Source: Sinomicrobium weinanense
GTDB lineage: Bacteria > Bacteroidota > Bacteroidia > Flavobacteriales > Flavobacteriaceae
Assembly (NCBI RefSeq): GCF_018863395.1
Contig: NZ_JAHKRR010000001.1
Location: 1,178,001 to 1,242,000, forward strand
Length of the DNA: 64,000 nucleotides
Direction: 5' to 3'
Positions 8,005 to 17,766 of this stretch are shown here, piece by piece (positions within the stretch are counted from its first letter, which is position 1; each line of letters begins with the position of its first letter). Below the pieces are notes generated by a model. The model saw nothing but the letters and a program-made list of their open reading frames with translations. It made no database searches and had not been told where the DNA came from. The position numbers and the translations under genes were made by a program.

Positions 8005-9522
8005 TTAATATCCGGGATTCTGTTCTATGGGCGCTGTTGTGTTATTCTGGATCTCAGATAGCGGAACAGGCCATATAAATCTATAATCGGAATACGGAAT
8101 GGCATGATCCAGGGCCACTTCTTCTTTTCCTGTATAAAAATCAAGAGATGTAACGGATCTCGAGGTGGCCTTAAGCGGTACTCCCTCCATCAGGCCTTCT
8201 CCGGACAACCTGTGTATATCGGGCCACCTTCTGCCTTCGGCCAGAAACTCTATTCTGCGTTCGTTCCACACCGCCTGCAGCACTTCGTTTTGTCCGCCCA
8301 AACCTCCTGAGGTATAGGAAGGGGTTCCTTCCGGGAGTGCCCTGTCACGTACTGTATTGAGGAGGTCTACCCCATCATCCAGTTTATTGAGGCGCGCATT
8401 GGCCTCCGCGGCGTTCAAAAGCACTTCTGCAAATCTTATGGTCGGGATATTATCGTCCTGGGTTACCTGGTTCATGTATTTACCGGTATAGATCCCTACA
8501 TTGTTGTTCGATGTTATATCTCTCCTCAGGTCATCTTCGAGCCAAAAATCGGCACGCCATATTACAGGGCTGATCTTTACCAGGCCCCTTCCGCCATTAT
8601 CCGGGTTTCCGTACATTCTGGACAACGTTCCGTTAGTCCCCGGGTTGGATTGTGCCGAATGCTGGAAACCAAAAATATTATCTGTACTTTCACTTTCATA
8701 TGGGGCAAGCAGGTTTGTCGTAACGGCATAATCCCCGGCAATTTTATCGTATTCGGCCAAAACTCCTTCCCAATCTCCCTGATGGAGTTTTATTCTTGTT
8801 TTTAATGCTATTGCAGCGCCTTTACCAGCCCTGTATGGTGTAGTCCCTATATCACTGAGCAACTCTTCTGCTTCATCGAGATCTGTGAGTAACTGGCCAT
8901 AGTCTTCCCCGACAGTTGACCTGCCCACAGCCTGGCCTTCCTCTACTTTACCTACTTCGTCTATGGCGAAAGTTCTGTAAGGGATTCCTAAACTTGAAGG
9001 ATCGTCTGAGTAAGGCCTTGAAAAATGGATCAGCAATTCGTGGTGAGACAGTGCTCTTATAAATAGCATCTCTCCTCTGTACCGATCACGCGTAGCCTGA
9101 TCTATCACTCCGTTTTCAACGGCTCCATCCAGGTTCTCAATAACCAGGTTAGATCTGTTAATAAGTCTGTACAGGGAAATCCACATCCCATTATTGTTCA
9201 ATGTATTAGGTGTATATCCCGCTGTATAGGTCGCTTCATAGAAAAGCTGGTCGTTATACATATCCTCCCCTCTCATGTCTCCCTGCTCGGTAGATGCTGC
9301 ACCAAAAGGATAACCGCGATCCACAACTCCGTTATAATATCCTGCCTGGGCCGCTTCGTACACTCCCAGCACAGCAGATTCTATCCTCTCGGCAGTGCTA
9401 TATGCCTCTTCATCCGGTACAATATCGGCCGGGCTCAGGTCTGTTACATCACAGGAAGCCAGGAAGATCACAGCAATTCCTGCCAGCGCCAGCCTTATTT
9501 TATCTAAAATGTTATTTTTCAT
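8005..9522 (-). CDS. SusD/RagB-family nutrient-binding lipoprotein
   Basis: The 505-residue surface lipoprotein partners the SusC transporter. The N-terminus has a lipobox ending LASC (Cys24) with following Asp residues, the lipoprotein export context of Bacteroidota. The RagB/SusD pattern is clear: the N-terminal TPR-like helices (ESAVLGVYEAAQ, ALSHHELLIHFSRPYSDD, GKGAAIALKTRIKLHQGDW) and the C-terminal RFAEVLLNAAEANARL, WNERRIEFLAEGRRWPDIHRL and the terminal IWPVP...NPGY. It follows susC by 33 bp in one operon. No enzyme lies in the locus, so the ligand, glycan or peptide, cannot be read from the sequence. Confidence 0.96.
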   Translation of the reverse strand: MKNNILDKIRLALAGIAVIFLASCDVTDLSPADIVPDEEAYSTAERIESAVLGVYEAAQAGYYNGVVDRGYPFGAASTEQGDMRGEDMYNDQLFYEATYTAGYTPNTLNNNGMWISLYRLINRSNLVIENLDGAVENGVIDQATRDRYRGEMLFIRALSHHELLIHFSRPYSDDPSSLGIPYRTFAIDEVGKVEEGQAVGRSTVGEDYGQLLTDLDEAEELLSDIGTTPYRAGKGAAIALKTRIKLHQGDWEGVLAEYDKIAGDYAVTTNLLAPYESESTDNIFGFQHSAQSNPGTNGTLSRMYGNPDNGGRGLVKISPVIWRADFWLEDDLRRDITSNNNVGIYTGKYMNQVTQDDNIPTIRFAEVLLNAAEANARLNKLDDGVDLLNTVRDRALPEGTPSYTSGGLGGQNEVLQAVWNERRIEFLAEGRRWPDIHRLSGEGLMEGVPLKATSRSVTSLDFYTGKEEVALDHAIPYSDYRFIWPVPLSEIQNNTTAPIEQNPGY

Positions 9523-9555
9523 CTGTTTATTTTTTATTGTCTTTTTAGCTATCGA

Positions 9556-12500
9556 TTAAAATCCAATATTAAGTCCCATGGACCATGTTCTTATTATCGG
9601 TGCCACGTTCCAGTCCACCCCCATTCTTAATTGCGGGGAATCTGCTCCTGTTCCGGAAGTATACCGGTTCAATTCAGGATCCAGTCCGGAATATCCCGTA
9701 ATAACAAACGGGTTTTGTACCTGGGCAAAGATCCTGACAGAAGTGATGGCTCCGCTAAAGGCCCTGTTCAGCCACTCCCTGGTGGGGCTGTAACCAAAAG
9801 CAATATTCTGTACCCTGAGGAAATCTCCTTTTTCCACAAACCTGGAGTTTGCGGCACTGGTCTGCCACATATTACTGTCCTGCCCGGAATACAGCTTTGG
9901 AATATCTGTTTCCTGCCCCGGGGCTGTCCAACGATTCAATATATCTTTATGGTTGTTAGAGAACCCTTGCCCTAAAAGGCCGGCCAGTGATTGGTTCATA
10001 ATATAGTTTCCACCGGAATACCGGACAAACAGTTCTGCATCGAAATTCTTGTATTTGAAATTATTGGTCCATCCACCATACCATTTGGGCAATGTGTTCC
10101 CCAGGTAATCCTGTGTAGGGCCTCCTTCTGCTGCGGTACTTACATCTCCGGGATTGTCAGGGTTATAAGTCTTCCATGCCAAATCTCCCTTCTGAAGGTT
10201 GTACTGTATAATATCGTCATTCCTGTAATACATGGGATTACCGTTCTCGGGGTTTACCCCGGCCCATTTATAGCCATACAATTGAGCTACGGACCCTCCT
10301 TCTTCAGTAATATTATAGGTGGTTATAATAGGAGCGTTCATTTCGGTAACTTCATTTTCTATAAAACTGAAGTTAAAGTCTGTGGTCCAGCTAAAATTAC
10401 CGTTATCGATGAGCTTGGTCATCAGGCGCAGTTCCACCCCTTTGTTGACCATGGCCCCGACATTCTGGGAAATATTGTTACCGGGAATACCGAGAGACGG
10501 GATGGTCGGCGCATCCAGGATAAGGTCGCTTATGTTATTCCGGAAATAGTCAAAATTCAGGTTAACATTGGCAATGGTCATGTCCAGACCTACATTGAAC
10601 TTTTTGGAAGTTTCCCATTGCAGACCTCTGTTCGACATATTATCATAACCGATCCCGGCCCCTATACCTCCGAGGACCGCGGCATAACCACCGGCATAGG
10701 GAAATGCCCCTATCTCGGTATTTCCTACCTCTGCATAGGATCCCCTGATCTTTAAATCGGTTATCAGCCCGCTATTGAAAAAGTTTTCGTCAGATATTCT
10801 CCATCCTACCGAACCCCCGAAAAAAGTCCCTCTCCGGTTGTCTTTCGGCAATGAAGAAATTCCATCGTTCCTGGCAGAGAACGAAAGCATATATTTTCCC
10901 TGATAGCTGTAATTCAATCTTCCGAAATAAGAGTCAAACCCTATTTCTTCATATTGTCCTCCTGAGAACTGGTTGGCATAAGATCCCGAGATCAGGTTTT
11001 CTTCCATAAAGAACCGGTCAGAAAAACCTGTTCCCGAGGCATTGAAATTATAAAAGCTGGTTTTCTGATACTCCGCCCCCGCCGTTACATTAAGGATATG
11101 ATGATCCGCAATCACCTTACGGTAGTTCAGCGTATTTTGCCAGTTCCACCTTTGAGCTGGCCTGTAGGACATATACATGCTTCCATTCGGGCCATTACCA
11201 TCGCCATGTCTCGGATCCCAGGACCTGAGATCTTCATTCAGGGTAAGGTCTACCCCAATCTGTGTCCTGGCTTTTAACCCCTCTATGATCTCCAGCTCTC
11301 CGAAAGCATTTCCGATGATCCTGTGGGTTCTGCTCCTGTACCGGTTGTTTGCAATAACAAAACCGATGTTCGGAATGTTATTGTCGGGTCCTGTCAGGTT
11401 ATTTCCCCAACCTGTTGACTGCCCGTCCTCAGTGACATTATACCCGTCATAAGCCGTGTTTTCAGGATCGTAGATAGGTACGTTCGGGAGGTTTCTGGTG
11501 GCGTTGTATATAGCGCCCGACAAGCTGTTTGCCCCCTGGTTCAGACCATTGAGCTCGGTAAATGAATACGACAAACTCGTCCCTATGTTAATCCGGTCGC
11601 CGATCTTATGATCTACATTTGACCGAAACGAATACCTTTTCATATCATTGGGCTTCACGATCGCTTCCTGGTCCATAAATCCGAGTGAGAAGAAAAATTT
11701 GGTCTGTTCATTTCCCCCGCTTAAGGACAGGTTGTGCTGTTGTGTAAAACCGGTCCTGAGCACATGATCCTGCCAATCCGTATTTACTCCGGGAGCAGCC
11801 AGCTCTGACTGTCCTGCATTGGTACGTTTTTCATTGGCTATGGTCACAAACTGGTCTCCGTTCAACAGGTCAAAGCGATCTACATCCTCGTTAAATCCTA
11901 CATTCATATTATAGGATACCTGGGTTTCTCCGGCTTTACCTCTTTTTGTAGTGATCAGAATAACCCCGTTGGCGGCCCTGGAACCGTATATCGCAGTAGC
12001 AGAACCATCTTTTAGAACTTCGAAAGATTCGATATCCGCAGGGTTGATATTTGAAAGCGAGTTGGCCGATTGAATGGCAGATCTGTCGTTATCTACCATA
12101 GGCACCCCATCTACAACAATCAGAGGATTAGCGCTGGATGTCAGTGAATTTACCCCCCGGATCCTGATAATAGGCCTTGCTCCGAGCACTCCTCCCGGGT
12201 TTGTTACCTGCACACCGGGAGCACGACCGGCAAGCTGCTGATCAAATGAAGGTGTTACAAGGTCTTGCATGGATTCGTTATTGATAGAGGTAATAGAACC
12301 GGTCAGTTCCCTTCGCTCCTGGGTACCATATCCTACGACAACCACTTCTTCCAGGGCCTGGGCGTCTTCTTCCATTTGCACGTTCACCTCTCCCGACGGG
12401 CCTACGGTCACTTCCCTGGTCCTTTGCCCTACATAGGAAAATACCAGCACCTGTCCTTCATTGGCAGAGATGCTGTAATTCCCGTCAAAATCTGTCTGGG

Positions 12501-13098
12501 TCCCTGTCTGTGTTCCTTTTACAACAATATTTACACCGGGTAACGGCATCCCGTTCTGGTCTGTGACATTCCCGGTTACAAGGTTCTGGAATGCCCTGGC
12601 CAGATTGGTTGTAGTTTCATTTAAAATCTTCTCTTTTGCTCTTTCCTTATCGGATCTTTTCTTTTCCTCTGCCGATTCCAGGAGTTCTTCTAAGATCTTA
12701 ACCACATAGGTATCGCCCCTGGGAAAAAGCACGATCTGGTTTTTTACCAGTTTATAATCGATATTTAAATTATAAAGCAACTGTTTCAGTACAACTTCCA
12801 GTTCCGTATTTTTCACATCAATGCTCACCTTTCTGGAAACATTGATCAACCGGGTATTGTAAAAGAAATGATAATCAGTTTTCTGTTCGATCTCTGCAAG
12901 AGCTTCCGACAGGCTTTTGCTTTCCATTTCCAGAGAAATGCTCTGGGCCCGGATGTCGGTTGCTAAAAGTTCTCCAAGGGTAAGACATATCAAAACAACA
13001 TAAATTTTCATGACCCTGATCATTTGTTTTACAGGAGCATTTCCGGGAAGTAGATAGAAATGCCTGTAAAACAATTTAAAACGATTGTTTTTTTTCAT
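9556..13098 (-). CDS. SusC/RagA TonB-dependent transporter with STN signalling domain
   Basis: This 1180-residue outer-membrane transporter has, in order: a signal region (about 30-51), an STN secretin/TonB N-terminal signalling domain (about 52-125), an unusual charged helical linker (about 130-165), a carboxypeptidase-regulatory-like domain (VTDQNGMPLPGVNIVVKG, about 172-248), a plug starting near VVVGYGTQ, and a 22-strand barrel ending in Phe (LNIGF). The STN domain is the part that contacts FecR, and FecR and an ECF sigma gene are directly upstream, so the transporter should switch on its own expression when its ligand binds. Met26 or Met30 are possible later starts. Confidence 0.96.
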   Translation of the reverse strand: MKKNNRFKLFYRHFYLLPGNAPVKQMIRVMKIYVVLICLTLGELLATDIRAQSISLEMESKSLSEALAEIEQKTDYHFFYNTRLINVSRKVSIDVKNTELEVVLKQLLYNLNIDYKLVKNQIVLFPRGDTYVVKILEELLESAEEKKRSDKERAKEKILNETTTNLARAFQNLVTGNVTDQNGMPLPGVNIVVKGTQTGTQTDFDGNYSISANEGQVLVFSYVGQRTREVTVGPSGEVNVQMEEDAQALEEVVVVGYGTQERRELTGSITSINNESMQDLVTPSFDQQLAGRAPGVQVTNPGGVLGARPIIRIRGVNSLTSSANPLIVVDGVPMVDNDRSAIQSANSLSNINPADIESFEVLKDGSATAIYGSRAANGVILITTKRGKAGETQVSYNMNVGFNEDVDRFDLLNGDQFVTIANEKRTNAGQSELAAPGVNTDWQDHVLRTGFTQQHNLSLSGGNEQTKFFFSLGFMDQEAIVKPNDMKRYSFRSNVDHKIGDRINIGTSLSYSFTELNGLNQGANSLSGAIYNATRNLPNVPIYDPENTAYDGYNVTEDGQSTGWGNNLTGPDNNIPNIGFVIANNRYRSRTHRIIGNAFGELEIIEGLKARTQIGVDLTLNEDLRSWDPRHGDGNGPNGSMYMSYRPAQRWNWQNTLNYRKVIADHHILNVTAGAEYQKTSFYNFNASGTGFSDRFFMEENLISGSYANQFSGGQYEEIGFDSYFGRLNYSYQGKYMLSFSARNDGISSLPKDNRRGTFFGGSVGWRISDENFFNSGLITDLKIRGSYAEVGNTEIGAFPYAGGYAAVLGGIGAGIGYDNMSNRGLQWETSKKFNVGLDMTIANVNLNFDYFRNNISDLILDAPTIPSLGIPGNNISQNVGAMVNKGVELRLMTKLIDNGNFSWTTDFNFSFIENEVTEMNAPIITTYNITEEGGSVAQLYGYKWAGVNPENGNPMYYRNDDIIQYNLQKGDLAWKTYNPDNPGDVSTAAEGGPTQDYLGNTLPKWYGGWTNNFKYKNFDAELFVRYSGGNYIMNQSLAGLLGQGFSNNHKDILNRWTAPGQETDIPKLYSGQDSNMWQTSAANSRFVEKGDFLRVQNIAFGYSPTREWLNRAFSGAITSVRIFAQVQNPFVITGYSGLDPELNRYTSGTGADSPQLRMGVDWNVAPIIRTWSMGLNIGF

Positions 13099-13157
13099 AA
13101 TTTTAAACGTTTTTAGATTAAAACAAGACTGGTTTTAGTTTAATTAAACACGAATCG

Positions 13158-13183
13158 GAAGAAGGTGTTGCCGCACCTTCTTC
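13158..13183. other. Hairpin between fecR and susC
   Basis: GAAGAAGGTG (13158-13167) pairs with CACCTTCTTC (13174-13183). In the leftward transcript the A-rich side comes first and no T-tract follows, so it is not a standard terminator for fecR. It may stabilise or process the susCD message so that susCD is expressed differently from fecR. Confidence 0.55.
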
Positions 13184-13189
13184 TTTTTT

Positions 13190-14155
13190 CTAATACAAGG
13201 TTATTTTCTCCTTTCCTTTTTTATAATTGATAGATGACGAGATCTTCAATACCCGTAACACTTCGTCGATCGTAAGATTGTCAAAAGTGCCGGTGAACAG
13301 ATAGTCATAGAGTACTGCCGACCCGATTTCGAATTGTACGTCGTACCTCCGCTCCAGGTCTTCCAGTACATCCTCCAGGGGTGTTTCCTTAAAAATGAGC
13401 TTTCCTTCTTTCCAGGAAACCGCTTCTTCTCTGGATACTTCTTTTATTTTGAGTTGTGTCTGCCCATGGTTGAGCATTGCGGCCTGTAACGGTTTTAGTT
13501 TTACCGGAGCTACATCATCGCTGCTCACTTCCACGGTCCCCTCTACCAGGGTAGTCCTGGTATCGGAATCGCCTGAATAGGAACGGACATTGAACGATGT
13601 TCCCAATACCCGGATATTCATATCCCCGGCGTGGACTATAAAGGGGAGCCGGGTGTCTTTGATCACTTCAAAATAGGCTTCTCCGGTAAGAAAGACTTCT
13701 CGTATACTGTCCTTAAACACCGGCGGATATTTTAGCCGGCTGTCTACATTCAGTACAACATGCGTACTGTCGGGCAGCACGATCTCCCGGCTTATTCCTC
13801 TCGGGGTGACCACTTCCACCATCTTTTCTTCTTTTGTGTTCACAACATCCTTTTTGGTGTCTGAAGAAGGGAGCATGTCTACAACAAACCACATCAAAAC
13901 AAAAATCGCCACGGCGGAGGTCAGTCGTAACAAAATCTTCCTTTGCCTCTGCTTTTTGTCGTGCTTTTTCCACCGGGAATAAATTTTTTCCACATCCAGG
14001 GCGGGCCTGTTAAACCCGGACACCGTGTGTTGCGCCTTCAGGAAATTGTACTTCTTCTGATGTTCTTCTGACGACGCTATCCACCTCATAACTTCCTGTC
14101 GTTCATTATCTTCCAGTTCTTCCCTGATGTATTTAACGATAGTTTCATCTTTCAT
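13190..14155 (-). CDS. FecR-family anti-sigma factor
   Basis: The 321-residue protein is a single-pass inner-membrane regulator. The N-terminal cytoplasmic part (1-70) should hold the sigma factor. One membrane helix lies at about 75-95 (LTSAVAIFVLMWFVVDML). A FecR domain follows (GISREIVLPDSTHVVLNVDSR to the FNVRSYSGD region), then a C-terminal DUF4974 domain that resembles STN (ETPLEDVLEDLERRYDVQF). It lies between the ECF sigma gene and susC on the same strand, the classic order of a trans-envelope signalling locus. Ligand signal would pass from the SusC STN domain through this protein to the sigma factor. Confidence 0.95.
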   Translation of the reverse strand: MKDETIVKYIREELEDNERQEVMRWIASSEEHQKKYNFLKAQHTVSGFNRPALDVEKIYSRWKKHDKKQRQRKILLRLTSAVAIFVLMWFVVDMLPSSDTKKDVVNTKEEKMVEVVTPRGISREIVLPDSTHVVLNVDSRLKYPPVFKDSIREVFLTGEAYFEVIKDTRLPFIVHAGDMNIRVLGTSFNVRSYSGDSDTRTTLVEGTVEVSSDDVAPVKLKPLQAAMLNHGQTQLKIKEVSREEAVSWKEGKLIFKETPLEDVLEDLERRYDVQFEIGSAVLYDYLFTGTFDNLTIDEVLRVLKISSSINYKKGKEKITLY

Positions 14156-14451
14156 GTCCCTGTGATAAATTGTTAAGCCTGTATTAATAAGACGTTAAAA
14201 TACTGTTACACCCTTAGTTTTATATGGATTTTTATGATATATCTGATTTTTTAGTGATAAAATATGGGGGTTATCGAAAATCCCCGTTTTATTTTAATCA
14301 CGCCTCAAAAAGGATAGAGAAATAAAGAGTAAGGACAGGGGTAAGTTGACAGTTTGAAGTTTAGGATGGGAGACTTGGTGATTGCGGGTTTTGTTTGGTT
14401 TATCGGCTTTTAATTAGGGATTAAGAATGTGTGTGCCGATCTCAAATGGGG
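14156..14451. other. 296-bp gap between sigma gene and fecR
   Basis: No gene is visible. The region is AT-rich with a weak GGGG/CCCC hairpin near 14265-14288. The gap is long for a sigma/anti-sigma pair and could hold a separate fecR-susCD promoter, but I do not see a clear TAnnTTTG box in the leftward direction. Confidence 0.4.
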
Positions 14452-15054
14452 TCAGCCAATCAGGGAAAAACAGGACAGGAACTCGCGCAAGTGCAGGCGC
14501 ATATGTTTTAATGCCTTGGTCATGTGGCTTTCTACGGTCTTTACGGAAATATGGAGCTCTTCGGCAGTTTGTTTGTAGTTAAGGCCATCCATCTTGGTCT
14601 TCAGGAATACTTTTTTACAGGTTTTCGGCAATAAGGCCACGGCTTCTTCAATACGTTTTTCCAGTTCTTCTTCGAGCAGGAAAGAGGCTTCCTTGTCTTG
14701 CAGGGCTTTAAAGTTTATCTTGTTTTCCAACAGGGTGGCCTCATCTTCCATGGAGACCAGTTTTCTCGGTTTTCTCAGGATATCCAGGCAACGGTTTTTT
14801 ACCATTTTAAATAGGTACCCTCCCATATTTCCCCGAATATGAAGGTCTTTTCTTCGGTCCCATAAAGAAATAAAAATATCCTGCACCACTTCTTCTGCCA
14901 GGTAATCATCTCTGAGATAAGACTTCGCTATAACGAACAGGTTGTTGGCATACAGGTGATAAAGGGTTTCGAAAGCTCTTTCGTCCCCCTGTTTTACGAG
15001 GTATATGAGATTATTTGAATTAGCTTGAGTCAAGAAATAATATTGTGTTAACAA
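14452..15054 (-). CDS. ECF-type RNA polymerase sigma-70 factor
   Basis: The 200-residue protein has sigma region 2 (ERAFETLYHLYANNLFVIAKSYL, then AEEVVQDIFISLWDRR) and region 4 (ALLPKTCKKVFLKTKMDGLNYKQTAEEL, then HISVKTVESHMTKALKHMR with the recognition helix). It matches the FecI-like ECF group that is expanded in Bacteroidota. With FecR and the STN-bearing SusC on the same strand it should drive susCD transcription. The M3 peptidase gene diverges from it across 250 bp. Confidence 0.94.
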   Translation of the reverse strand: MLTQYYFLTQANSNNLIYLVKQGDERAFETLYHLYANNLFVIAKSYLRDDYLAEEVVQDIFISLWDRRKDLHIRGNMGGYLFKMVKNRCLDILRKPRKLVSMEDEATLLENKINFKALQDKEASFLLEEELEKRIEEAVALLPKTCKKVFLKTKMDGLNYKQTAEELHISVKTVESHMTKALKHMRLHLREFLSCFSLIG

Positions 15055-15265
15055 TTTTTGATTTTCAATGCTAAATCTACAAAAAAAGCTCCCGTTTTGT
15101 TATTTTTTTTATCCGTTTTTCTCATCCCGGAAAATACGCGACTATATTTCAAAGGAATACAAAAAAATCCCCGGGCGGAAATAAGTACGAAATATATTCC
15201 CCGGCCACGGTATAAAAAGGGCGATAGGTTTAAACAAGGTTGAACCCGTACCTCTTTTTTTTCGT

Positions 15266-15299
15266 TTTTTTGATTATATTCCCCCAAATTCTAAAATTG
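15266..15299 (+). promoter_or_regulatory. Probable vegetative promoter of the M3 peptidase
   Basis: TTTTTTG ends at 15272 and a -7-like TAAAATTG lies at 15292-15299, with 19 bp between. The -7 box has one mismatch to TAnnTTTG. The ATG follows at 15305, so the transcript would be leaderless or nearly so. Confidence 0.5.
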
Positions 15300-15304
15300 C
15301 GTTT

Positions 15305-17458
15305 ATGAGTTTCAAATCTTTAAAACTGGGTCTCGTGATCACCGTTATATTGAGCGGTTGCCAGGAGAAAAAAACCAAAGATCATACGACAGATCGTGTC
15401 AATATTGACAATGTTCTGTTACAGGATTACCAGGGGCCTTACGAGGGTGTCCCCGCCTTTGATAAAATGGAAGTCTCCCTGGTACAGCCTGCCATAGAAA
15501 AAGGGATGGCCATGCATCTGGCAGAGATCGATAAGATCGTGGCCAGCCAGGAACCTCCTACTTTTGAAAACACCATTATCCCCTTTGAAAAATCGGGAGC
15601 AGCCTTAGACCGTGCATTTACCTACTACGGTATTTTCAGCAGCAATATGTCTTCGGATGCTTTTAGGGAAATACAACAAAAACTGGCTCCCGAGATCAGT
15701 GAATACACCTCAAAGATATCTCAGAACGAAGGCTTGTTTAAACGTATAAAAACGGTGTATGAAGCAGCAAAGGACAATCCGCTTCCTGCCCAGCAACAAC
15801 GTACGCTTCAACTTATTTACGAGGATTTTGCCATGAGCGGAGCCGACCTGAATGCAGAAGACAAAAAGAAATATGCTGCGATCAATAAAGAACTCTCCGA
15901 ACTTTACACCCGCTTTTCCAACAATGTCCTGGCGGATGAGGAAAACTATGTGGTTTACCTCACCGAAGATCAGCTTGGCGGCCTGCCCGATTCTTTTATA
16001 AAATCAGCAGCCAAAGCAGCGGCAGATCGCGGCAAGGAAGGCCAATTTGCCATTACCAACACCCGTTCGTCCATGGATCCTTTCCTCACCTATTCTACCG
16101 AAAGGGCCTTACGCGAAAAAGTCTGGAAAAATTATTATTCCCGGGGCGATAACGAAGATGACTACGACAACAATGCCATTATTGCCAGGATCCTGAAATT
16201 GCGCGATCAGCGGGTAGCACTATTGGGCTATGAGAATTATGCCGAATGGCGCTTACAGGACCGCATGGCCAAAACTCCCGAAAATGCCATGGACCTGATG
16301 ATGAAGGTATGGCCCGCGGCTTTGGCAAGGGTAAAAGAAGAAGTAAGCGACATGCAGGCCGTAGCTGATGAAGAAGGTGAAAACATCACCATAGAACCCT
16401 GGGACTACAGGTTCTATGCCGAAAAAGTGCGAAAGGCCACTTACGACCTGGACAGTGAAGAAGTAAAGCAGTATCTGGAATTGGGCAATCTTACCCAGGC
16501 CTTGTTCTTTACGGCGGGAGAATTATTTAATTTTAAATTCACCCCGGTCGAAAAAGGCAGTGTTCCCGTATTTCACGAAGATGTAAAAGTCTGGGAAGTT
16601 ACCGACAAAGGCTCCGGAAAACTTATAGGCCTGTGGTACCTGGATCCTTATGCACGGCAGGGAAAACGCTCCGGGGCCTGGGCAACTACCTATCGCAGCC
16701 GTACGGAACTGACCGGAAATCAACCGGTGCTGGCCTCCAATAATTCAAACTTTATTAAACCTGCCCCGGGAGAACCTTTGTTGATTTCCTGGGATGATGC
16801 CGAGACCTTTTTTCACGAATTCGGGCATGCCCTGCACTTTTTATCTTCTGATGTCAAATACCCTACCCTGAACGGCGGTGTCAGGGATTATACCGAGTTC
16901 CACTCGCAATTGCTGGAACGCTGGTTGTCTACCGACAAGGTGATCCACCAGTTTTTACGCCATTACAAAACCGATGAGGTCATTCCCAAAACACTGGTGG
17001 CCAAAATAAAAAAGGCAGCCACCTTTAACCAGGGTTTTGCCACAACCGAGTTTCTGGCCTCTGCACTGATGGATATGAAATACCATACCATGAGCGATGA
17101 AGACCTGAAAAACCTGGATCCCAGGCAATACGAGAAAGAAACACTGAAAGCATTGCATATGCCCGGGGAGATCGTTATGCGGCACCGCACTCCGCATTTT
17201 GGGCATGTGTTCTCCGGAGAAGGTTATGCAACCGGTTATTACGGGTACCTGTGGGCTGATGTTTTAACTGCTGATGCGGCAGAAGCCTTTGCCGAAGCTC
17301 CCGGTGGTTTTTACGATAAAGAACTAGCCCAAAAACTGGTGAGGTATTTATTTGCGCCGCGTAATTCGGTAGACCCTGCCGAAGCGTACAAAAAATTCAG
17401 AGGCAGAGAAGCCAACATAGATGCTTTGATGCGCGACCGCGGCTTTCCGGTTGAGTGA
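15305..17458 (+). CDS. M3-family metallopeptidase (Dcp/oligopeptidase A-like) lipoprotein
   Basis: The 717-residue zinc oligopeptidase has the M3 motif FHEFGH (H504, E505, H508) with E531 as third ligand. The N-terminus is a lipoprotein signal with lipobox LSGC (Cys near residue 19), so the enzyme is exported and lipid-anchored, in contrast to cytosolic E. coli Dcp. Length and the C-terminal YGYLWADVLTADAAEAF region fit peptidyl-dipeptidase Dcp. It faces away from the sigma/FecR/SusCD locus, and together with the M1 peptidase on the other side it gives a weak hint that this uptake system handles peptides. Confidence 0.93.
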   Translation: MSFKSLKLGLVITVILSGCQEKKTKDHTTDRVNIDNVLLQDYQGPYEGVPAFDKMEVSLVQPAIEKGMAMHLAEIDKIVASQEPPTFENTIIPFEKSGAALDRAFTYYGIFSSNMSSDAFREIQQKLAPEISEYTSKISQNEGLFKRIKTVYEAAKDNPLPAQQQRTLQLIYEDFAMSGADLNAEDKKKYAAINKELSELYTRFSNNVLADEENYVVYLTEDQLGGLPDSFIKSAAKAAADRGKEGQFAITNTRSSMDPFLTYSTERALREKVWKNYYSRGDNEDDYDNNAIIARILKLRDQRVALLGYENYAEWRLQDRMAKTPENAMDLMMKVWPAALARVKEEVSDMQAVADEEGENITIEPWDYRFYAEKVRKATYDLDSEEVKQYLELGNLTQALFFTAGELFNFKFTPVEKGSVPVFHEDVKVWEVTDKGSGKLIGLWYLDPYARQGKRSGAWATTYRSRTELTGNQPVLASNNSNFIKPAPGEPLLISWDDAETFFHEFGHALHFLSSDVKYPTLNGGVRDYTEFHSQLLERWLSTDKVIHQFLRHYKTDEVIPKTLVAKIKKAATFNQGFATTEFLASALMDMKYHTMSDEDLKNLDPRQYEKETLKALHMPGEIVMRHRTPHFGHVFSGEGYATGYYGYLWADVLTADAAEAFAEAPGGFYDKELAQKLVRYLFAPRNSVDPAEAYKKFRGREANIDALMRDRGFPVE

Positions 17459-17586
17459 AGATGACCGGGAGATGGGGTGACGAGGGAGGAGACAGGGAGA
17501 ATTGATGATTTGTAGTGACTTGTTGTGATAGATGCAAATTGAAGATCATCGCTATTGAGTTTGGAAGTACAAAACAACAACAGGTA

Positions 17587-17621
17587 AACTTTGAACTTTG
17601 AACCTTGAACCTGTCACCCTG
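17587..17621 (+). repeat. Heptamer array upstream of rplS
   Basis: In-phase units are AACTTTG twice, AACCTTG, AACCTGT and CACCCTG. The last unit runs straight into the GAGTGCAGTCGAAGG repeat, so the two repeat classes are fused here. Confidence 0.85.
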
Positions 17622-17660
17622 AGTGCAGTCGAAGGATTGAATTTTAATATGTTAAAAGCC

Positions 17661-17693
17661 TTTTGCTCCAATTAAAATAATTATTTATATTTG
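17661..17693 (+). promoter_or_regulatory. Vegetative promoter of rplS
   Basis: TTTTG (17661-17665) and TATATTTG (17686-17693) are separated by 20 bp, matching the TTTG/TAnnTTTG promoter of Bacteroidota. A leader of roughly 65 nt precedes the ATG at 17767. Confidence 0.85.
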
Positions 17694-17766
17694 CACCCGA
17701 TTTCAGACCAACCTCTGGCGATAGACGTGAATGTTGCTTTGAAAAAACCTTGTTAAACATAATATC

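Larger units (their letters stand above)
17459..17766. other. 308-bp intergenic region before rplS
   Basis: No gene is seen. The region contains a heptamer array (17587-17621), a CCCTGAG...GTCGAAGG half element (17615-17635) and the rplS promoter (17661-17693). Confidence 0.6.

Noticed and set aside
13158-13183. Intrinsic terminator for fecR
   Set aside because: The T-tract is on the wrong side for leftward transcription.
15048-15287. Small frames between the sigma gene and the M3 peptidase
   Set aside because: AT-rich sequence that overlaps both promoter regions; no family pattern.
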